Shown here: positions 1 through 9,227 of the stretch, one piece after another
Layout of the letters: every line of letters begins with the position of its first letter
How positions within the stretch are numbered: the stretch's first letter is position 1
DNA from: Nodosilinea nodulosa PCC 7104
Lineage (GTDB): Bacteria > Cyanobacteriota > Cyanobacteriia > Phormidesmidales > Phormidesmidaceae
Direction: 5' to 3'
NCBI RefSeq assembly: GCF_000309385.1
Contig: NZ_JH976537.1
Span: 4,698,365-4,762,364 of the forward strand
DNA length: 64,000 bases
Made by a program: the position numbers and the translations under genes
Notes under the pieces: generated by a model
Seen by the model: only the letters and a program-made list of their open reading frames with translations
Databases searched by the model: none
Told to the model about the DNA's origin: nothing

Positions 1-1
1 A

Positions 2-1249
2 AAGTACATCATCGGTCACCAACAACAAGAGCGCTATACCGCTTTGCGAGATGTGTTGGCCCACAAAGCCAAAGGAATTACACAGCTCTTCAACCCAAAA
101 TCCAAAATCCAAAACCCAAAATCCGAAGAGTTTTGGGCCTTGAAAGATGTGTCATTTGAGGTCAAGCAGGGCGATCGCATTGGTATCATTGGCCGCAACG
201 GCGCAGGCAAATCCACCCTACTCAAAGTTCTCAGCCGCATTACCGAACCAACAGAGGGGCGCATTTCCATTAAGGGACGCGTAGCTAGTCTTTTAGAAGT
301 CGGTACAGGTTTTCACCCGGAGTTAACAGGCAGAGAGAATATCTATCTGAATGGGGCCATTCTCGGAATGGGTAAGGTAGAAATTCGCCGCAAGTTTGAT
401 GAGATTGTAGCCTTTGCAGAGGTAGAGAAGTTTCTAGATACACCTGTAAAACGTTATTCGTCTGGGATGTATGTACGGTTAGCATTTGCAGTCGCGGCAC
501 ACTTGGAGCCGGAGATTTTGATTGTGGATGAGGTATTAGCGGTTGGCGATGCCCAGTTCCAAAAGAAGTGTTTGGGCAAATTGGAGGATGTTGGTAAGGA
601 CGGTAGAACAGTTCTCTTCGTTAGCCACCAAATGGCAACAGTAACTCAACTATGTCGAAACGCAATATGGCTAGACAGAGGAGAAATTTTGTTGCATGGA
701 GAGGCAAACCACGTTGTAAGTCAATATCTTTCAAGTGGCTTGTCAGATAAACCCGTTGTCGTTTTTGAAGAGAAAGCCACTGAAGATTTATCTTTCACAA
801 AAATCTCCCTGCTAAATCATAATGGAGAACCTAATGGTGAATTGGATGTCAGATTTCCATTTTTTATTCAATTGGATTATGTGGTAAGGAAACCACTGAA
901 AAATATAGAGATGTCCGTTCGGATTAAGGCTTCGGATGATATTCCAGTTTTCACAACTATATCTTCAGATTGTTCTGGTTACGAACCAATGAAGGAACCA
1001 GGCTTATATACTTCGACAATCGAAGTTCCAAAGCTATTTCTTATGCCAGGAATGTACACGTTAACCTGTGCAGCATTTGAGTTTGGAAAATGTGTGTACA
1101 GCCATCACCAGAACGTCATGAAGTTTAGCATTGCTGAAACAGGTACAAACGTTGCAAAGTACAATCATCATCGTGATATAGGGGTGGTTTTAGTTCACTT
1201 ACCCTGGATCGAAAACCGATGTAAAACGGCAGTGAGTAACCGAGCCTGA
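2..1249 (+). CDS. ABC polysaccharide exporter ATPase (Wzt type), 5' partial
   Basis: ATP-binding subunit of an ABC exporter for lipid-linked polysaccharide (O-antigen/teichoic acid class). The frame is open to the left edge, so the true start lies outside the window; the TTG at 44 is internal to a conserved lead-in (KYIIGHQQQERYTALRDVL). Walker A is GRNGAGKST, the signature is YSSGMYVRLA, and Walker B is ILIVDEVLAVGD. After the ATPase core, the last ~170 residues are beta-rich and resemble the glycan-binding C-terminal domain of Wzt, which in that family selects finished chains. The permease (Wzm) is not in the window and is expected upstream. A heptamer DNA repeat codes for part of the N-terminal linker. 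First gene of a long plus-strand glycan cluster. Confidence 0.9.
   Translation, partial: KYIIGHQQQERYTALRDVLAHKAKGITQLFNPKSKIQNPKSEEFWALKDVSFEVKQGDRIGIIGRNGAGKSTLLKVLSRITEPTEGRISIKGRVASLLEVGTGFHPELTGRENIYLNGAILGMGKVEIRRKFDEIVAFAEVEKFLDTPVKRYSSGMYVRLAFAVAAHLEPEILIVDEVLAVGDAQFQKKCLGKLEDVGKDGRTVLFVSHQMATVTQLCRNAIWLDRGEILLHGEANHVVSQYLSSGLSDKPVVVFEEKATEDLSFTKISLLNHNGEPNGELDVRFPFFIQLDYVVRKPLKNIEMSVRIKASDDIPVFTTISSDCSGYEPMKEPGLYTSTIEVPKLFLMPGMYTLTCAAFEFGKCVYSHHQNVMKFSIAETGTNVAKYNHHRDIGVVLVHLPWIENRCKTAVSNRA
95..122 (+). repeat. Tandem heptamer repeat CCAAAAT x4
   Basis: Four contiguous 7-bp units, ccaaaat / ccaaaat / ccaaaac / ccaaaat. This resembles the short tandemly repeated heptamers known from cyanobacterial genomes. 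It lies inside the ABC ATPase gene and is translated in frame as NPKSKIQNPKS, just before the conserved FWALKDVSF strand. Confidence 0.7.
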
Positions 1250-1293
1250 CCATAAGAATTTGCATCTAGAATTGAGCCGTGAGGAACTAAAGG

Positions 1294-2142
1294 ATGACGA
1301 ATCTAACGTATGAAGAATCCGTTCAATGGTTGCGACAGCAATCAGAACGGACTGAACTAGTTAAGTTATGTTATCTCGATGTAGATAATCTTGCGGCAGC
1401 AAAGCGGTTTGCAGTGAGTGATGAATTTATTGCTGTAAAAAAGTTGCTAAGACTTGACAACCAACTAGAGCCGTTAAAGATTTTAGACTTAGGATGTGGC
1501 AACGGTATTGCATCTTATGCGTTTGCATCACTTGGGCATAATGTTATAGCGACCGATCCGGACAGCAGCAGTGATGTAGGACTTGAGGCTACTAAAAGAT
1601 TAAATATCGGCGCTTATAATGGTTCTATATCGACTGTTCAAGCATTTGCTGAAGCTTTACCATTTGACGACGCTACGTTTGATATTGTGTATGCTCGTCA
1701 AGCTCTCCATCATTTTTCTGATTTGTATCAGGGACTCGCTGAGTGCTCACGGGTTCTCAAGCCTAATGGATTATTCTTAGCAACTAGAGAGCATGTTGTT
1801 ACTGATGAGAGACAGCTTCAACAATTTTTAGATAATCACATCTTGCACCAACTACATGGCGGTGAAAATGCCCATACTTTAGATGTCTATATTGAAGCGC
1901 TTCGACAAGCTGCTTTTCAAAAAATTAAAGTTTTAAAAACCTTTGACAGTGTTGTTAATCACTTTCCTATGTCTAATCTAGACCTTAGGAAGTTACTTTT
2001 TAAGTCTCTAACAAATAAGTTTGGCGAAAAAGCTGCATTTGTTTTAAGTCGTTTTTCATTTGCCGAGAAAATTTATCGATATCGCCTATCACAATCTTGT
2101 AATAGTCCAGGTAGACTTTACTCCTTTCGTTGCTATAAGTAG
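1294..2142 (+). CDS. Class I SAM-dependent methyltransferase
   Basis: Predicted cytosolic SAM-dependent methyltransferase of the Methyltransf_11/UbiE-like superfamily. The SAM-binding motif I is LDLGCGNGIA near residue 65, followed by an acidic residue at the end of strand 2 (ATDPD) and by DIVYARQALHHF (motif IV region). ATG start with an AAAGGA-type ribosome site just upstream. The C-terminal third has no recognised motif. Its place in a glycan cluster suggests methylation of a sugar or of a lipid-linked intermediate; the substrate cannot be read from sequence. AT-rich relative to the right half of the window. Confidence 0.8.
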   Translation: MTNLTYEESVQWLRQQSERTELVKLCYLDVDNLAAAKRFAVSDEFIAVKKLLRLDNQLEPLKILDLGCGNGIASYAFASLGHNVIATDPDSSSDVGLEATKRLNIGAYNGSISTVQAFAEALPFDDATFDIVYARQALHHFSDLYQGLAECSRVLKPNGLFLATREHVVTDERQLQQFLDNHILHQLHGGENAHTLDVYIEALRQAAFQKIKVLKTFDSVVNHFPMSNLDLRKLLFKSLTNKFGEKAAFVLSRFSFAEKIYRYRLSQSCNSPGRLYSFRCYK

Positions 2143-2152
2143 TTTTTTTGCT

Positions 2153-3250
2153 ATGCGTATCCTTTACGATGGGCAAATTTATGCCTCTCAAATAGCTGGG
2201 GGCATAAGTCGTTATTTTAGTAATTTGATCAATAAGTTGCCAAGATTTATTAATCCAGCTCTAACGACTTGCCAAACCCTGAGTATTAATTATCCCAGCC
2301 ACCCCAACCTAAAAAATTTTCATTACCAAAGGTTTGGCTTTCGCCCTGGTCGGGTTTCCTATTGGCTAGAGCCTTACTATTTCAGAGCAGTAAATTACCT
2401 GAATACATTTGATGTCATTCATCCTACCTACTACAATCTGCTGTCCCAACAAGATATCAGCAAGTGTCGTTATCCCATCGTGCTCTCTGTTTGGGATATG
2501 ATTCATGAAATTTTTCCTGAACAAATGGATGCTAGTGGCAGTCACCGCGAAATGAAACGAAAGGCTATTCTTGCAGCGCAAAAAATCATTTGTATCTCTG
2601 AAAATACAAAAAAAGATTTATTGGAGAGATATTTGATACCAGAGGAAGATATAACAGTTACTTACTTAGCCTCTGAATTGGATATCAGTATGTCCTACGG
2701 TTCCGATTTTGTTCCTGAGTGTGCCTACTTTCTCTACGTTGGCAGTCGTGCAAGCTATAAAAACTTTGAACGTTTACTCATCGCGTTTGCAAAAGTTATT
2801 TCTGGCTACGATGATTTAGCACTCTGCGTAGTAGGTCCGCCCTTTAGAGAGGCTGAAGAGAAGTTGATCCATAATCTCGGATTGGAAGACTACATTGAGC
2901 ATTATGGCTATATCAATAACCGCCATTTGGCAAAACTCTATCGTTGTAGCCTTGCGTTTGTTTACCCATCTCTCTACGAAGGTTTTGGCATCCCTCCTCT
3001 AGAAGCAATGGCCTGTGGAACAGTTGCGATTGTGGCGAACTCCTCGAGTCTCCCCGAAGTTGTTGGGGATGCAGGGCTTTTCTTTGACCCGCAATCTACG
3101 GATGAACTGATTGATCAACTAAGATTTATTCTGGATCATTCAATAGAACGCGATTGCCTGATTAGTGCGGGTCAAATGAGAGCAAAGCAGTTTAGTTGGG
3201 ACAAAACTGTAGCTCAAACCGTAGAGGTTTATCGCACCGTCGCAGCTTAA
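2153..3250 (+). CDS. Glycosyltransferase family 4
   Basis: Predicted retaining GT-B glycosyltransferase (GT4). The ATG at 2153 (MRILYDGQIY) is preferred over an in-frame upstream codon at 2060, because that one would overlap the preceding gene by 80 nt and GT4 proteins begin at this strand. N-terminal acceptor half with an AGGISRYF loop; C-terminal donor half with FLYVGSRASYKNFERL and the E-x7-E signature EGFGIPPLEAMACG. About 365 residues, normal for GT4. It probably adds one sugar during repeat-unit assembly at the inner membrane face. Confidence 0.85.
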   Translation: MRILYDGQIYASQIAGGISRYFSNLINKLPRFINPALTTCQTLSINYPSHPNLKNFHYQRFGFRPGRVSYWLEPYYFRAVNYLNTFDVIHPTYYNLLSQQDISKCRYPIVLSVWDMIHEIFPEQMDASGSHREMKRKAILAAQKIICISENTKKDLLERYLIPEEDITVTYLASELDISMSYGSDFVPECAYFLYVGSRASYKNFERLLIAFAKVISGYDDLALCVVGPPFREAEEKLIHNLGLEDYIEHYGYINNRHLAKLYRCSLAFVYPSLYEGFGIPPLEAMACGTVAIVANSSSLPEVVGDAGLFFDPQSTDELIDQLRFILDHSIERDCLISAGQMRAKQFSWDKTVAQTVEVYRTVAA

Positions 3251-3486
3251 ATAATCTTTAAACAATCTGAGAAGGCTTGAGGAATTCTTATAAGATTAAG
3301 TTTTGAAAGTATGAGAGAGCCATTTTGGTGATCACCTTGTTTAAGAATTTTCCAAACAAGCTTAAAAGAAAAAATAATTGTTATTTAACCTCTTCCCTAA
3401 GAATCCTGGCAGACTGTTCTGTAAATCGTCTTATCGATCTTATTTCCATAGGGGAAAGCTTTGTAGTTGTTTTATCTAAGTAAAAC

Positions 3487-4398
3487 GTGATTACCTTTTT
3501 TACGACCGCAAAGGATTTCACCGGAAAAAACAGAATTGCTCAACTTAATGCTCTCCAAAGCTGGAAGAATTCTTTGGAAGGAGTTGAAATAATTCTTTTT
3601 GCCGAAAGTAAAGGTGCAAATGAAATATCCGAGAGATTAAGAATCACATACTGCCCTAATGTAAGAGTTTCTCGCCAAGGCACCCCTTACGTAAATGAAA
3701 TGTTTGAGGTAGCTAGTAATATAGCAAGTCACAGCATTTGCTGTTTTATTAATGCTGACATTATTATCTATCGTAATTTCTCCCAAAACCTACTTAGGAT
3801 CAACAAGTTACTAACTTCCAATTACTTAATAGTAGGGCAGAGAAAAGATCTAGATTGGGATCAAGAAATTGACTTTAGCCATGACTGGGAAACTGATTTG
3901 AGCAAGACAGTTACTCAAAAAGCTTCTATTCATCCACCTAGAGGCAGTGACTTTTTCGCCTTCCCAAAAGGGCAATATGGTACGGGTGATATTCCCAATC
4001 TACTCGTAGGAAGGCAAGGATGGGATCTATGGATGATTTATGATGGCAGACGCAGAAAGAGAAAAGTTGTCGACATCTCCCCAACTACCATGGTTATCCA
4101 CCAGAACCATGACTATTCTCATCGAAAAACTTATATTACCAATTTGACCACCGAGGAAGAAGCTTTATCAAACTATAGCTACTTACCACATGGCGAATCC
4201 TATATATACACACTTCTCGCCTGCAATTTCTACTTTATAGACGGAAAAATTAAACGAAATTTTGCAAGAGGGGATTTAAGCAGAGCAGTTATATATGAGT
4301 TAAGTTTAAGGAAACATATACCTGGAGCTACACTAGTTAAGAAAATAATAACAAAATTTGGATTACTAAACTTTTTAAGTCAGCGCTATAGCGCTTAA
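3487..4398 (+). CDS. Putative GT-A-like glycosyltransferase
   Basis: About 303 residues from a GTG start; not firmly recognised. The N-terminus (MITFFTTAKDF) and CFINADIIIYRNF around residue 95 look like a GT-A fold with an N-A-D variant of the DxD metal/nucleotide motif. The later GRQGWDLWMIYDG and HQNHDYSH segments recall the conserved C-terminal acceptor side of such enzymes. Strongly AT-rich, preceded by a 236-bp AT-rich gap and followed by a sulfotransferase, so it sits in the most foreign-looking part of the cluster. A role in glycan assembly is inferred from context. Confidence 0.55.
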   Translation: MITFFTTAKDFTGKNRIAQLNALQSWKNSLEGVEIILFAESKGANEISERLRITYCPNVRVSRQGTPYVNEMFEVASNIASHSICCFINADIIIYRNFSQNLLRINKLLTSNYLIVGQRKDLDWDQEIDFSHDWETDLSKTVTQKASIHPPRGSDFFAFPKGQYGTGDIPNLLVGRQGWDLWMIYDGRRRKRKVVDISPTTMVIHQNHDYSHRKTYITNLTTEEEALSNYSYLPHGESYIYTLLACNFYFIDGKIKRNFARGDLSRAVIYELSLRKHIPGATLVKKIITKFGLLNFLSQRYSA

Positions 4399-4442
4399 CT
4401 GAGGGTATTCACCCCATCAAGAAAATCTACATTTCTAGAGGC

Positions 4443-5063
4443 ATGCTAATCTCACGGAAGAAAAAATTTGTCTTCATTCATATTTATAAAAATGCCGGTA
4501 CAAGTATATCAACAGCGCTAATCCGCATCACTAGCAATAAGCTACAAAGATATGCAAGTAAGCAACTCAAAAAAGCTGGCATCATCTACCTTAAAGATCA
4601 GCCTTGTCCGACTCATGCAACAGCTTCTGAAATAATTTCTACTATTGGAGAAGAAGAGTTTAAGGCTCTGTTTTCATTTGCTATCGTACGTAACCCATGG
4701 GATTGGCAGGTATCTCTCTATCACTATATGCTGCAAAATTCTAATCATCCTCAGCACAAACTTGCCCAAGAATTCAAAGATTTTGAAGAATACCTATACT
4801 GGAGATGTGCAAAAGAAATTAGGCTTCAAAAGGACTTTGTTTGCTCTCAAGACGATAAAATATTAGTAGATTTTATTGGAAGGTTCGAATCACTTGACAA
4901 AGACTTTCAGACGATTTGTAGGCGCATAGGTATATCCGCGTGCTTGCCTAAAGTGAATGTTTCAAATACTGTTCCATACCAAGAGTTTTATAACCCAAAT
5001 ACTCGAGAGCTAGTTAGGTCTACATTTGAGCCTGACATCTCTCTTTTCAATTACTCCTTTTAG
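4443..5063 (+). CDS. Sulfotransferase, family 2 type
   Basis: Predicted PAPS-dependent carbohydrate sulfotransferase. FVFIHIYKNAGTSI at residues ~10-23 matches the 5'-phosphosulfate loop of the Sulfotransfer_2 family, and FAIVRNPWDWQVSLYHY near residue 80 matches the 3'-phosphate site with its R-N-P core. About 206 residues, short but complete for bacterial members. AT-rich. It lies 3 nt before the next glycosyltransferase, so the two are probably co-translated. Together with a second, unrelated sulfotransferase at 10,173 it indicates a sulfated polysaccharide. Confidence 0.8.
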   Translation: MLISRKKKFVFIHIYKNAGTSISTALIRITSNKLQRYASKQLKKAGIIYLKDQPCPTHATASEIISTIGEEEFKALFSFAIVRNPWDWQVSLYHYMLQNSNHPQHKLAQEFKDFEEYLYWRCAKEIRLQKDFVCSQDDKILVDFIGRFESLDKDFQTICRRIGISACLPKVNVSNTVPYQEFYNPNTRELVRSTFEPDISLFNYSF

Positions 5064-5066
5064 ACG

Positions 5067-5981
5067 ATGGTTTGCTCTACCCCGGTTGTATTCCTTATCT
5101 TCCGCCGTCCTGCTCTGACGGCTCGGGTGTTTGAAGCCATCCGTCAGGCGCAGCCTACCCAGTTATTGGTGGTAGCTGATGGTCCTCGCAATGAAGCAGA
5201 GGCCGTTCTATGTCAGCAAGCCAGAGCGGTTACCGAAAATATTGACTGGAATTGCGATGTCTTCCGCAATTACTCAGACGTTAATATGGGCTGCCGCGAT
5301 CGCGTTTCCTCAGGCTTAACCTGGGCATTTGAGCAGGTTGAAGAGGCCATAATTTTAGAAGATGACTGTCTGCCCCATCCATCATTCTTTCGCTATTGCG
5401 AAACCTTGCTCGAATATTACCGCAACGATGGGCGAGTAATGGTGGTCAGCGGGAATAACTTTCAAGATGGTAGACAGTATAAGCCGTACAGTTACTATTT
5501 CTCAAAATATAATCACTGTTGGGGATGGGCTACCTGGCGAAGAGCTTGGCAGCATTGGGAGTTTAATCCGCAAAAGTGGGTCGAATTCCGAGATAGTGGT
5601 TTCATTCAATCGCTATGTCGTGACTCCCAAGAAGAAAAATATTGGACTGACATATTCGATAAACTATTTCTAGAAGGCAATATTAACTCTTGGGGCTACG
5701 TTTGGATGTTTGTTTGCTGGTCTCATGGCGGACTAACAGCCTTACCGCATGTCAACCTGGTTTCTAATATTGGCTTTGGCTCAGACTCTACCCACACTGG
5801 TGGCGAAAGCAAACTAGCTAATATTCCTGCAAAAGAAATTGGTACAATTAGACACTCCACTTTTGTCTTACAACATATAGAAGCAGACTACTACACCTTC
5901 AAAAAAATCTTTAAACAGAAGTTTTTTAAGAAATTATATTATACTGCTTATAAACTAAAGTTGAAGGTATATTCTCTTTAA
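5067..5981 (+). CDS. GT-A glycosyltransferase (GT2-like)
   Basis: Predicted inverting GT-A glycosyltransferase. It opens with TPVVFLIFRRPALTARVFEAI, then LLVVADGPR (first nucleotide-binding strand) and AIILEDDCLPHPSFF, in which EDD is the metal-binding DxD. NHCWGWATWRRAW is a conserved tryptophan-rich stretch seen in cyanobacterial and proteobacterial homologues. 304 residues. Starts 3 nt after the sulfotransferase stop. Higher GC than its two neighbours on either side, so the cluster looks mosaic. Sugar specificity is unknown. Confidence 0.75.
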   Translation: MVCSTPVVFLIFRRPALTARVFEAIRQAQPTQLLVVADGPRNEAEAVLCQQARAVTENIDWNCDVFRNYSDVNMGCRDRVSSGLTWAFEQVEEAIILEDDCLPHPSFFRYCETLLEYYRNDGRVMVVSGNNFQDGRQYKPYSYYFSKYNHCWGWATWRRAWQHWEFNPQKWVEFRDSGFIQSLCRDSQEEKYWTDIFDKLFLEGNINSWGYVWMFVCWSHGGLTALPHVNLVSNIGFGSDSTHTGGESKLANIPAKEIGTIRHSTFVLQHIEADYYTFKKIFKQKFFKKLYYTAYKLKLKVYSL

Positions 5982-6077
5982 GAAAGATTTGAAGCAAGTT
6001 TAATTGCACTTTATCTGTTGACTTTTGGAAGGTTCTTCAAAGTTTTCTTGTAACCTTGAATTTATTTAAAAAACAAT

Positions 6078-6854
6078 ATGCCAAAATATTACCCTAGATT
6101 GTTCTTAAATCAACTCAGCTATCTATTTGGAAAAATTAGAAGGTCAACTAAAAAAACAAAAACCTATTTTCCAAAAGATTTTAGTTCGAATGCTATAAAT
6201 ATCATTGAGCGAGTGCAGGCATTCACCATGACTAGTCCTGAGAGGGTTAACGGACTGTTGGAAGCAGTAGATTATATCACTGCTAACAATCTACCAGGAG
6301 CTATTGTTGAATGCGGTGTTTGGAAAGGAGGAAGCATGATGGCTGTTGCTTATCGGCTAAGAGAGATTGAGAGTATTCACCGAGATCTCTATCTATACGA
6401 TACTTATGAAGGCATGTCTCCTCCGACAGAGAAAGATATCACTTGTTTTAATGTGGAGGCTCAAGTGCTATTGAACAGCAAAGATTTATTAGAAAAAGAA
6501 GCTCATCATTGTTACTGCTCTTTGGAAGAAGTTCAGAGGAATTTATACTTAACAGATTATCCGATGGAGCGAGTCCATTTTATAAAAGGCAAAGTTGAAG
6601 ATGTCATTCCTGAGAAAGCTCCAGAAACAATTGCTTTGCTTAGGTTAGATACCGATTGGTACGAATCTACAAAACACGAATTAGAGCACCTTTTCCCGCG
6701 ATTAGTTCCAGGTGGAGTAATCATCATTGACGATTACGGGTATTGGAAAGGGTGCAAAGAAGCTACAGATGAATACTTTCATAACTATAAAATTCCTCTT
6801 TTGCTAAATCGGATCGATGCAACTGGTAGAATTGGCATTAAATGGCAACCTTAG
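6078..6854 (+). CDS. TylF/MycF-family O-methyltransferase
   Basis: Predicted SAM- and metal-dependent sugar O-methyltransferase of the macrocin-O-methyltransferase (TylF/MycF) family. The family pattern is clear: AIVECGVWKGGSMMA (SAM motif I), LYDTYEGMSPP, ALLRLDTDWYESTKHEL with the metal-binding aspartates, and GGVIIIDDYGYWKGCKEA. 258 residues, normal for the family. Family members methylate hydroxyls of deoxysugars, which fits decoration of the exported glycan. AT-rich. 8 nt before the next methyltransferase. Confidence 0.85.
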   Translation: MPKYYPRLFLNQLSYLFGKIRRSTKKTKTYFPKDFSSNAINIIERVQAFTMTSPERVNGLLEAVDYITANNLPGAIVECGVWKGGSMMAVAYRLREIESIHRDLYLYDTYEGMSPPTEKDITCFNVEAQVLLNSKDLLEKEAHHCYCSLEEVQRNLYLTDYPMERVHFIKGKVEDVIPEKAPETIALLRLDTDWYESTKHELEHLFPRLVPGGVIIIDDYGYWKGCKEATDEYFHNYKIPLLLNRIDATGRIGIKWQP

Positions 6855-6862
6855 CTTAGCTA

Positions 6863-7735
6863 ATGAAAGCTCTTAACCTGGGTTGTGGACGGCGCTATTG
6901 CCCGGAATGGGTCAATATTGACTTTTCTGCTCACAGTGAAAAAGTCATTTCATATGATTTATCAGTCGGAATTCCTTTCGATGACAACAGCTTTGATGTA
7001 GTATATCACTCTCATTTGCTTGAGCATTTCTCTAAAGACAAAGCACATATGCTTGTTCAGGAGTGCTTTCGAGTTTTACGACCTAAAGGAATTTTTCGAG
7101 TTGTTGTCCCTGATTTAGAATCTATTGCACATCTTTATCTTACTGCGTTAGAAAAAGCCAACTTTGGGGATTGCGAGTGGGCCGAAAACTATAACTGGAT
7201 GCTGTTGGAGCTGCTAGATCAGCTAGTACGCATTCAGTCAGGCGGGGAAATGCAGACCTATTTAAAGCAAAAGGCCTTACAAAATTCAGACTTTGTAATT
7301 CAGCGTCTAGGAGTTGAAGCGAAAAATCTGATGACTATTATGGGGGAAGAAACATTGAATCACTCTAATGTTTCAAATGCTATTTTTCCTAACCTATCAG
7401 TTTTTATAGATTCTGCCATAAAGCCGATCTATCGCCTGATACGCCATTCTAATTATCGGCGTAATGCACTTCTTCGACTAATCTTAGGCTTTAGAGATTA
7501 TCAGGCTCTCCAAATTGGCCGTTTTCGGCAGTCCGGGGAGGTTCATCAATGGATGTATGATCACTATTCTTTATCACACCTTCTAAAAAGGTGTGGGTTT
7601 ATAGAAGTTGTTCAGCGCACAGCGTTGACAAGTTACATTCCAAATTGGTCTGCTTACAACTTAGATACTGATCCTGACGGCAGTGTTTATAAACCCGACT
7701 CTCTTTTTATCGAGGGTGTAAAGCCTGTTCCATGA
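6863..7735 (+). CDS. SAM-dependent methyltransferase
   Basis: Class I methyltransferase-like protein. LNLGCGRRYCPEWVNIDF is the SAM motif of a subgroup common in glycan clusters, followed by FDVVYHSHLLEHF and FRVLRPKGIFRVVVPD (motifs IV-VI, Methyltransf_11 type). A ~150-residue C-terminal extension has no recognised motif. The stop overlaps the next start by 4 nt, indicating translational coupling. Substrate unknown; a sugar or glycolipid intermediate is the contextual guess. Confidence 0.75.
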   Translation: MKALNLGCGRRYCPEWVNIDFSAHSEKVISYDLSVGIPFDDNSFDVVYHSHLLEHFSKDKAHMLVQECFRVLRPKGIFRVVVPDLESIAHLYLTALEKANFGDCEWAENYNWMLLELLDQLVRIQSGGEMQTYLKQKALQNSDFVIQRLGVEAKNLMTIMGEETLNHSNVSNAIFPNLSVFIDSAIKPIYRLIRHSNYRRNALLRLILGFRDYQALQIGRFRQSGEVHQWMYDHYSLSHLLKRCGFIEVVQRTALTSYIPNWSAYNLDTDPDGSVYKPDSLFIEGVKPVP

Positions 7736-8967
7736 AGGTTCTCCACATCAATCAGTCAGACACTGCTGGCGGTGCTGCGATCGCTGCTTATCGACTTCAC
7801 CAAGGTCTCCTTCAACGACATATAGACTCTAAGCTTTTAGTGGGACGAAAGCAAACAGACGATCCAAAAACTGCTCAAGTAGTGCGTCCTAAGTGGATTG
7901 AGGATCAGCTCCAAAGAATAACCTGTCGAGCAGGTTTTAATTATATCAACCACATCAGCAGTTTTGCCATTTCCAAACATTCGCTCTTCAAAGCAGCAGA
8001 CATTATTAATTTTCATAATTTACATAATAGTTACTTTAGCTATTTAGCCATTCCACATCTTACGGCACAGAAGCCTGCCATTTTAACTCTCCACGATATG
8101 TGGAGTTTTACTGGTCACTGTACTTATAGTTACGACTGTACCCGTTGGCAAATAGGCTGCGGCAAGTGCCCCTATCCCGATACCTACCCAAACATTCGCC
8201 GTGATGCCACCCATTGGGAATGGGCTTTGAAAGACTGGGCATACAACCGCTCAAACTTAACGATAGTCACCCCTAGCCACTGGTTAAAGGAACAGGCAGA
8301 AGCGAGTCTGCTAAGTCGTTTTTCAGTTCACCATATACCCTACGGTATCAACACCGACGTTTATCAGCCCATAGATTCTGAGCTTTGCCGTAAAGCCCTA
8401 AATATCCCACTAAATAAAAAGGTTTTGCTCTTTAGTGCTGTTAAACTTACAGACTCTCGAAAGGGCGGCGATCTGCTGATCAAGGCATTGGAGCAACTGC
8501 CCAAGGCGCTTAAGCAAGGTTGTGTATTGTTGACTTTAGGTGGCTCCAGTCAGCAGCTAACAGCAGCAGCAGACATATCAATCATCGACTTAGGCTATGT
8601 GAATAGCGATCGCCTCAAGTCGATCGCTTATTCTGCGGCAGATCTTTTCATCTTTCCTACCCGTGCCGACAACTTGCCCTTAGTGCTGCAAGAAAGCATG
8701 GCCTGTGGTACTCCTATGGTATCTTTTGATATTGGAGGGGTATCAGATCTCGTGCGCCCTGGAATTACGGGTTATCTAGCACAACCTGAAAACATAGATA
8801 GTTTTTGCCAGGGTATTGTTGATTTGCTAGAAGACGATAAAAAACGCCAGGTTATGGGAAATAACTGCCGCCATATCGCATTAGAAGAATATACCCTTGA
8901 GTTGCAAGCCAAGCGTTACCAAGACCTTTATCAGCAAGTGCTGTCTAGAGAAAACACTAACTTATAA
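7732..8967 (+). CDS. Glycosyltransferase family 4
   Basis: Predicted GT-B glycosyltransferase of GT4. N-terminus MKVLHINQSDTAGGAAIAAY with the G-G-A-A-x-A-A loop of WcaC-like enzymes, then LTLHDMWSFTGHC with a cysteine-rich insertion (C-x-C type, CGKCPYPDTYP) seen in this subgroup. The donor half carries LFSAVKLTDSRKGGDLL and the signature DNLPLVLQESMACGTP. 411 residues. Followed by a 260-bp AT-rich gap without a recognisable gene or clear promoter. Confidence 0.85.
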   Translation: MKVLHINQSDTAGGAAIAAYRLHQGLLQRHIDSKLLVGRKQTDDPKTAQVVRPKWIEDQLQRITCRAGFNYINHISSFAISKHSLFKAADIINFHNLHNSYFSYLAIPHLTAQKPAILTLHDMWSFTGHCTYSYDCTRWQIGCGKCPYPDTYPNIRRDATHWEWALKDWAYNRSNLTIVTPSHWLKEQAEASLLSRFSVHHIPYGINTDVYQPIDSELCRKALNIPLNKKVLLFSAVKLTDSRKGGDLLIKALEQLPKALKQGCVLLTLGGSSQQLTAAADISIIDLGYVNSDRLKSIAYSAADLFIFPTRADNLPLVLQESMACGTPMVSFDIGGVSDLVRPGITGYLAQPENIDSFCQGIVDLLEDDKKRQVMGNNCRHIALEEYTLELQAKRYQDLYQQVLSRENTNL

Positions 8968-9227
8968 CGTCTCAGTTAGTGCTGTTTGGTAAAAGTGTAT
9001 CCAATTCTTCTGCGCATTTTGTCTATCACAGGCATAACTTGCAGGCCCATAGCGGCAAGACTTATCCACCGAATAGTAAATACCAAATTTATCGTTTACT
9101 TATTTACAAATACTGTTTAAGGCTTTCGGCATTTTGAATAAGTATTCCCTGGATTATTTATCAGTTTTTAAGTAACTCCTAAAGAATAGTAAGGCAAGCT
9201 TATTCCCCCTATCTGCTGAGACAGACT

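Noticed and set aside
3327-3360. Palindrome GGTGATCACC and adjacent CTTGTTT/AAACAAG stem
   Set aside because: Short and in AT-rich DNA where such stems are frequent; no T-run or regulator match.
4880-4895. ggttcgaatc, a tRNA T-loop look-alike
   Set aside because: Inside the sulfotransferase gene and not foldable as a tRNA.
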